Assembly: GCA_004000155.1 (NCBI GenBank)
Contig: RCSS01000145.1
Coordinates: 1 to 12,090, forward strand
From: Tubulinosema ratisbonensis
Taxonomy: Eukaryota; Microsporidia; Tubulinosematidae
Direction of reading: 5' to 3'
Length of the DNA: 12,090 bases
A program made the position numbers and the translations under genes. The notes beneath the pieces are model-generated. The model ran no database searches, was not told the origin of the DNA, and worked only from the letters and a program-made list of their open reading frames with translations. Below are positions 7,716-12,090 of the stretch, piece after piece (the first letter of the stretch is position 1; each line of letters opens with the position of its first letter).

Positions 7716-8454
7716 GCATNCTGTAGTGNNATGAGTTGTAGTTTTNTGATANTTNCAAAATTTCATTTTNCTNTAGTTATCNTTTTNGNNGAATNNGNTT
7801 CTAAATGNAGTTGTTTTATNATTATACTGTATGCTTTGGCNTGNTTGTTNAGGGTNNGNTATTAGGANNTNTTCTTGNTTTNNGATAAATTTTANAATGT
7901 CTTCAACTGTATNNATATTTAATTTTTGTANTTCNAATTNTGTTTCNGANTNANGACCAGAGATNAAAGATTCAANAAGTTTGTTTTCTGTTTNTTTCTT
8001 AGANTANCTNNTAATAANACTCATCTTAGTAATTATATCCAATATTACNTNANAANAGNTTATAATAAAGTAGAAATTTTNCTGTTTNACNAGTTTTAAC
8101 TCATTCAAAAGNATAGGTAAAGNANGTGTTNNTAATTGTANAGCNTNNATTTTATNNAATGTTTCTTATACATCACCTAGAAAGTAGTTTGGAGATGATG
8201 TGTGGTAGTATAAGTGATTAAAGTATTTCAAGCATATCATGATCTGACTATTTAGCAAGCTTTAATGAAATAGAAAAGTTTTCGCACCAAGTGATTGCTC
8301 TGCTTTTAATAACCACTTCATTCAATGGAAAAATTTTTATATTTATTTGACAGACGAGCTACCAGCGGTGTACTAAATTCTACTGTGTATATGTAGTCTT
8401 TTGCTTCATAGGTGTGTGTTATTTGTCTTGTTTAGTTTGTGTTGTGCACTTCAT
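7716..8454 (-). pseudogene. Gag relic with zinc-knuckle region
   Basis: Gag would form the virus-like particle and bind the element RNA. From the candidate ATG at 8454, minus-strand pieces read TYEAKDYIYTVEFSTPL and then ITWCENFSISLKLAK. The latter has the conserved Trp typical of retrotransposon gag domains. SDHDMLEIL, SPNYFLGDV and the ORF from 8108 follow, including LDIITKMS and TVEDI.KFI. The knuckle lies at 7716-7757: TGN, two codons, CAN, four codons, His, four codons, Cys. The second metal-binding position therefore encodes His or Gln in place of Cys. Stops at 8166-8168 and near 8240 and 8200, and a frameshift near 8420, break the N-terminal half. The start is a guess; no CCC-like motif precedes it. 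Confidence 0.75.
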
Positions 8455-8483
8455 TTTCTTTCTGACGGTTCAAGGCTTCTTCC

Positions 8484-8495
8484 CTTGCATGCAAG
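8484..8495. repeat. 12-bp perfect palindrome beside the 5' LTR
   Basis: CTTGCATGCAAG ends one base before the inner edge of the 5' LTR (8497), in the place where a primer-binding site would be expected. It is a perfect palindrome and GC-richer than its surroundings. No CCA-complementary TGG start typical of tRNA-primed elements is present at the LTR junction. Confidence 0.6.
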
Positions 8496-8496
8496 A

Positions 8497-8699
8497 TGTT
8501 ATATCTTTGAGGATAGGCACGTAGAAGTAGGTAATTCAAAGAAATAGAATTTAAAGATTGTTAAACAAATTTATTTACGCTTTTATTCTGAGAGTAAATT
8601 AATATGAGTTAAATCCTTTTTCTTTAAATAATAAATTAAATTTAAAATGATAGTCTTTAAAATTCGAACCCATGTGTCTTATGTAAAAAATTTATAATA
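8497..8699 (-). repeat. 5' LTR of the Ty3/gypsy relic
   Basis: It starts TGTTATATCT and ends TATAATA, where the partner LTR has TATAACA, a single C-to-T change at the terminal dinucleotide. Alignment with 4508-4713 runs the full length at roughly three quarters identity. On the minus strand it contains GGGTTCGAATT, the other diverged version of the B-box-like sequence. The following TTTTATAAACCC could be part of the LTR if a short insertion is assumed. Confidence 0.85.
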
Positions 8700-9434
8700 G
8701 TTTTATAAACCCATTTTTTTTTCTCAGGTTTAAATTCATCAATTTAATAAATCATTTTTATTTTTTTAATATAATTTTCTTTTCTTAAGTCTTTTAAACC
8801 TGCTCAAAGTGATTCGATCTTTTGAATTTTTTACCAGAAATTGGTTTTATTAAATTAATTTATTTTTGACGTACCTATGATAATACCAGGGTTGAGAGCT
8901 TTGCCCTACAATAACCTTTTATTGGTTTTTTTAAAAGAATAAATAAAATGGTTCATACAATAACTGATTTGAAATCAATCTTAAATATTTTTATCAGGAA
9001 AATTTTACCTATTACGATTCTAACTCCTTTTTCCAAATATGGAAATGTATATTTATTTTATATACAACTCTCGGTATTATTTTTAAAAAATGAAATAGAA
9101 TAAGACCATAGGTCAAAAATTTTTTAACTGACTTGATATGTTTTTTAATTTAACCACATAAACTTCTTTGATTTTTTCCCTATTTTCATAGAAATCTTTC
9201 AGTAAACATAAATTTCCTACAGTTAAATATTACAAGTATCCGTTCTCTGTGTTTGTCATTTTCATATTGTGACATGATCATCATTTTAAAAGAAAAGATC
9301 ATACATTGGTTAAATTTTAAGGAGTAAAATATATAAATTAAATTTAAATGAATGATATCTTTTCGTAAAAATACTATTTATTATAAAAAGAAACAAGTTT
9401 GTAAGAACATTTAAAAATATTAAAACATATTGTA

Positions 9435-9454
9435 GTGACTCCTGGTCACGTGAC
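9435..9454. repeat. GC-rich nested palindrome containing an E-box
   Basis: GTGAC, five bases, GTCAC is followed at once by GTGAC. The second half forms the perfect 10-bp palindrome GTCACGTGAC (9445-9454), which contains the CACGTG E-box core. It lies in otherwise extremely AT-rich DNA. In other fungi and animals CACGTG is bound by basic helix-loop-helix proteins. No gene starts nearby, so a regulatory role is only a possibility. Confidence 0.5.
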
Positions 9455-9558
9455 TAAGCCTTTTTGTTTTTGTTTTTTTTATTATTTTTAAAAGATGGTA
9501 GCACATGGGTTATTTATTTAATTTTATTTATTCTTTATTTTTTTTAGAAAAATAAAAG

Positions 9559-9582
9559 ATAAATCCTTTAATTAGGATTTAT
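9559..9582. repeat. 9-bp perfect hairpin
   Basis: ATAAATCCT, a six-base loop TTAATT, then AGGATTTAT form a perfect 9-bp stem. No T run or upstream gene suggests a terminator, and no coding region flanks it. It may be a fragment of an inverted-repeat element or chance in AT-rich DNA. Confidence 0.4.
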
Positions 9583-11790
9583 GATCACAATAATTTTTAT
9601 ATTTTTAAAATATGAGGTTTTAAGTCAATAAATAAAGTGGAATTATTTTTTATGACTTTTATTTTTAATATATTTAATTTTTTGAAACAAGCCTAAAATA
9701 ACTAAATAAATAATAAAACCAATAAAACTATTTTTTAAATCGACAAAATATAAAAGTAAAAAGATTACTAACTTTCTAAGATAGTTTTAAAGGTATAAAT
9801 TTAATTATAAATATGTCTTTTGATATTATAAAGTGATTTGCAATAAAATATGTATATGTTTATTTACATATTAAGTTTAATTAAAAATATATTTTATATG
9901 TATAGATTGTAAAAAATTAAACGCAAAACTAATTTAAATTTAAAATAGACTTTAAAAACATCCTCATTTATATAACAAGGTTTAATAATAATCTAAGCAA
10001 AGAAACTCTCCAAAATATTTAGAATTTAATTAAATTACTTAAATTTTAGTTTTATTGATAGTATTATTATCTTAAAAGAACAAAATGTCAATTTAATTAC
10101 AATTATAAAAAATCAGAAATTTTTATTTACTCTTATATTTAAAAATTTATTATAAATTTTTCTTTTTTAATTCTGGTTTTTAAAATGAAAATTTCTTGCT
10201 TTATAGAATGTTTTGGCATCTAAAGTTAAAAATATTAAAACGTTTTATTTTATCTAAATTAGATCAGAATTTTTTAAGCATGTATTTTCGCTTAAAATTT
10301 GTTAAAATAAATTTGTATTTCATATCTGTTTTTAAAATTTACATTCTTTTATAAATGCTAATTTCCCTCTCTAATGATTTTCAATAAAATTATTTAATCC
10401 TGCTAAGAGTTGGTTGTGCTAACTTTATAAGATCATAAAATTCTTACATTTTATTATGTTATTCAAAACAGTATTACAGTTATTTTTATTATGAACAAAG
10501 AATCCTTTATCTAAATATTTGCAAATTCTATATTAATAATTTTTATAAAAAAATCTATAAATATGTAAAGAATTAACACGTTTTGTTATAATTTTTATAA
10601 TCTCACCTAATTTTAAACGTTGGCTATATTTCTTATAAACGAAATGTGATATAAAAATATATTTAAAATGATATAAACATTTTTATTTGTGATTTGAAAT
10701 AACATTTTTCTAAGTTTTGAATCAGTTTAAAAATTAAACAAATTAAGAAATATTTTACAAATATTGTCTTTAAAAATTAAAACAAAGAAAAACATTTAAA
10801 TTTGCTATATCTTATGGTGAAGAAACATTTATTTATAAACTTAAATATGTATCATCTATGAATATGTACTTGACTTAAATATTGATGATTTTTTAAAAAA
10901 TGTTTTTTAGGTAAATAAATCATAAAAGACGTTTATGTTCTTTTTAAAAACCAAATTTTACAATAAGGTGTTATTGATTAAAAAGAGTTAGAATGGTTTT
11001 ATTGAAATATGTTATAAAATTACAGAAGGTTCTTAAAACATTAAAAATGGGGATATTTCTAAATAAAAATTTATAGTTACAGAAATCGCAGGTGAGAAAA
11101 TACAACCTTTAATAAATGTTGTTTTTAAACAAAAATATTCTTATTTAAGTAAATTCAAATGTTATCGTTAAAAATACGAATTTCTTTATAAAACCACCAC
11201 AATAAATCAATTTTTATAGATTTTGCTTTAAAAATGTATTTTAAAGTAACATTTAATATGTATATTCTTGAAAATTTAAGTTTAAAATATGTTAAGAACA
11301 ATTTTAAATAAAAAAAAGGGGTTTTTATTGTACCGAAATATTTTTACCAGAGAACTACAACAAAAGAATTCAGAAAACCTTATATAATAGCGGATAGTTA
11401 AGTAAAAGAGATGTAACAAAGAAGACNGAACTTTATAGGAAGTAAAATGTATGTCAAGAATATGTTTTATCATAATTATTAGGTAACTTAAGAATAAGAN
11501 TATTTTTAGAATATGTTCGTAAAGCCTCCCCCTTTTTTATTGGACGAATATGATATACAATTAAATCTTTACTTTATTTAAAATGTAATCAAAACATAAA
11601 GCAGCAGTATATAAAGTTTTCCGTTGTTATAAGAATAAAAAGNCATNGAACCTCNATTTTTTTNNNTTTTTNNANTNCTTTAAATTAATTTGTAAATGTT
11701 GTATTTAAGTTCGCTTTTATAGTTAAAATTGTAAAGAAAGCGACAACCAACTATTTTAAAAGATAAAATTAAGAAAAACAACCAAGCGCA

Positions 11791-11810
11791 AACTTGCCGC
11801 TAGGTAAGTT
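11791..11810. repeat. 8-bp hairpin in a GC-richer patch
   Basis: AACTTGCC, loop GCTA, GGTAAGTT can pair over 8 bp with one G-T wobble. The patch also contains GGTAAGT, which resembles a 5' splice site, but no exon is visible on either side. No function is claimed. Confidence 0.3.
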
Positions 11811-12090
11811 AAGGGTAAATGGCGAAAATATATTTCAAATTTAAAAGTTTAAACTCGACATGAAATTTAAAATATTATTCTTTATTTTATAAATTTTTAT
11901 TGAAGCTAGCGAAGTTTTTAAAAATTATTAAAAACGAAAAAAATTATAATATAAAATGCGATTATTTTAAATTTATTTATTAAACAAACTGTAAAATTTG
12001 ATAATCGCTTTACAAAAGTTTTTTGTTTCTTTAGAAGGGTAAAGAAAATAGAAAGATACTCTCTAAATAAAATCTGTCAATATAAATTTT

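Larger units (their letters stand above)
4743..8454 (-). pseudogene. Gag-Pol polyprotein relic (whole coding span)
   Basis: This is the complete coding span of the retroelement, from a candidate ATG at 8452-8454 to the last stop at 4743-4745, about 1,240 codons. Gag and protease are in one frame (8108-7407) with no stop between them. This suggests that the parent element made a single Gag-Pol polyprotein, as some Ty3/gypsy elements do, rather than using a frameshift between gag and pol. The present copy has more than a dozen stops or frameshifts along its length. Ns between 6727 and 8160 hide part of the sequence and may mask further stops. Domain entries below give the details. Confidence 0.85.
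4508..8699 (-). mobile_element. Ty3/gypsy-type LTR retrotransposon, inactive
   Basis: Two direct repeats of about 205 bp (4508-4713 and 8497-8699) bound a minus-strand coding region. It reads Gag, zinc knuckle, protease, reverse transcriptase, RNase H, integrase. Integrase downstream of RT-RNase H is the Ty3/gypsy (Metaviridae) order, and a GPY/F motif near the end of integrase supports this. LTR ends are TGTTATA...TATAACA. Both LTRs and the coding region are diverged and broken, so this is an old copy. No convincing 5-bp target duplication is seen (CTCTT on the left, GTTTT on the right). No clear tRNA primer site or polypurine tract can be recognised. The right boundary is uncertain by about 15 bp, because TATAAACCC at 8705-8713 also resembles the LTR end. 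Confidence 0.9.
8700..12090. other. Long gene-free AT-rich region
   Basis: About 3.4 kb with no supported gene on either strand. Stops are dense in all six frames, and the longest minus-strand frame (11282-11473, 63 codons with one N) is low-complexity, with no CCC before its start. A few GC-richer spots stand out: 8886-8920, 9435-9460, 11523-11530 (a short C run) and 11783-11825. None matches a tRNA, rRNA, LTR or transposase that I recognise. Single Ns at 11427 and 11500 and a group at 11643-11678 suggest merged or poorly covered sequence. Confidence 0.55.

Noticed and set aside
7552..7758. 68-codon open frame in a second minus-strand frame
   Set aside because: It overlaps the gag-protease frame that carries the knuckle and DTGA motifs; it is a shadow frame opened by Ns.
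7831..8073. 80-codon open frame on the plus strand
   Set aside because: It is antisense to gag and is kept open largely by N bases that cannot be called as stops.
9445..9480. Point-centromere-like arrangement (GTCACGTG followed by T-rich DNA with TGTTTTTG)
   Set aside because: The T-rich part follows after a few bases and there is no CCGAA-type CDEIII core. Point centromeres are also not expected outside budding yeasts.
11282..11473. 63-codon open frame on the minus strand
   Set aside because: It is short and low-complexity, has no CCC-like motif before its start and no recognisable motif; length alone is not convincing.
11803..11809. GGTAAGT as a 5' splice site of a spliced gene
   Set aside because: No open exon upstream and no plausible branch or acceptor with an open exon downstream.
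1..12090. CRISPR array or bacterial defence system
   Set aside because: No regularly spaced direct repeats with unique spacers and no ribosome binding sites or operon-like packing; the start motif and mobile elements indicate a eukaryote.

Overview
The window is very AT-rich (about four fifths A+T by eye) and gene-poor. One apparently intact protein gene (341-1279) sits in 12 kb; the rest is decayed mobile DNA and gene-free AT-rich sequence. The gene is intronless and Lys/Asn/Glu-rich, and it has a CCC directly before its ATG. That CCC is the start-proximal signal known from microsporidian genes. Together with low GC, sparse genes, a Tc1/IS630-type transposase relic and a Ty3/gypsy relic, it suggests a microsporidian with an expanded genome, in the manner of Edhazardia or Hamiltosporidium. 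The assignment is an inference; no rRNA or marker gene is present to confirm it.

Layout: 1-340 is the upstream region of the gene. The gene at 341-1279 encodes a 312-aa protein I do not recognise, with an N-terminal coiled coil. 1280-2282 holds nothing recognisable. 2283-4440 appears to be one decayed DNA transposon. A frameshifted Tc1/IS630-like (DDE) transposase pseudogene (about 2674-3922) lies between two inverted arms. Each arm carries a degenerate tandem array of about 22 bp units, and the arrays run in opposite orientations, a foldback-like architecture. A GC-rich block with a hairpin (about 2983-3095) lies inside the transposase relic.

4508-8699 is a Ty3/gypsy-type LTR retrotransposon on the minus strand. 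It has two diverged LTRs of about 205 bp and the domain order Gag, zinc knuckle, protease, reverse transcriptase, RNase H, integrase. Many stops and frameshifts interrupt it. Most catalytic residues are still readable, but the element cannot make a polyprotein as it stands. Scattered N bases cluster in its gag-protease-RT half, which suggests that reads from several diverged copies were merged there.

8700-12090 has no supported gene. It holds a few short palindromes, a second small cluster of Ns and AT-rich sequence. The two mobile elements lie within 70 bp of each other, so 2283-8699 is a mobile-DNA cluster next to one host gene.
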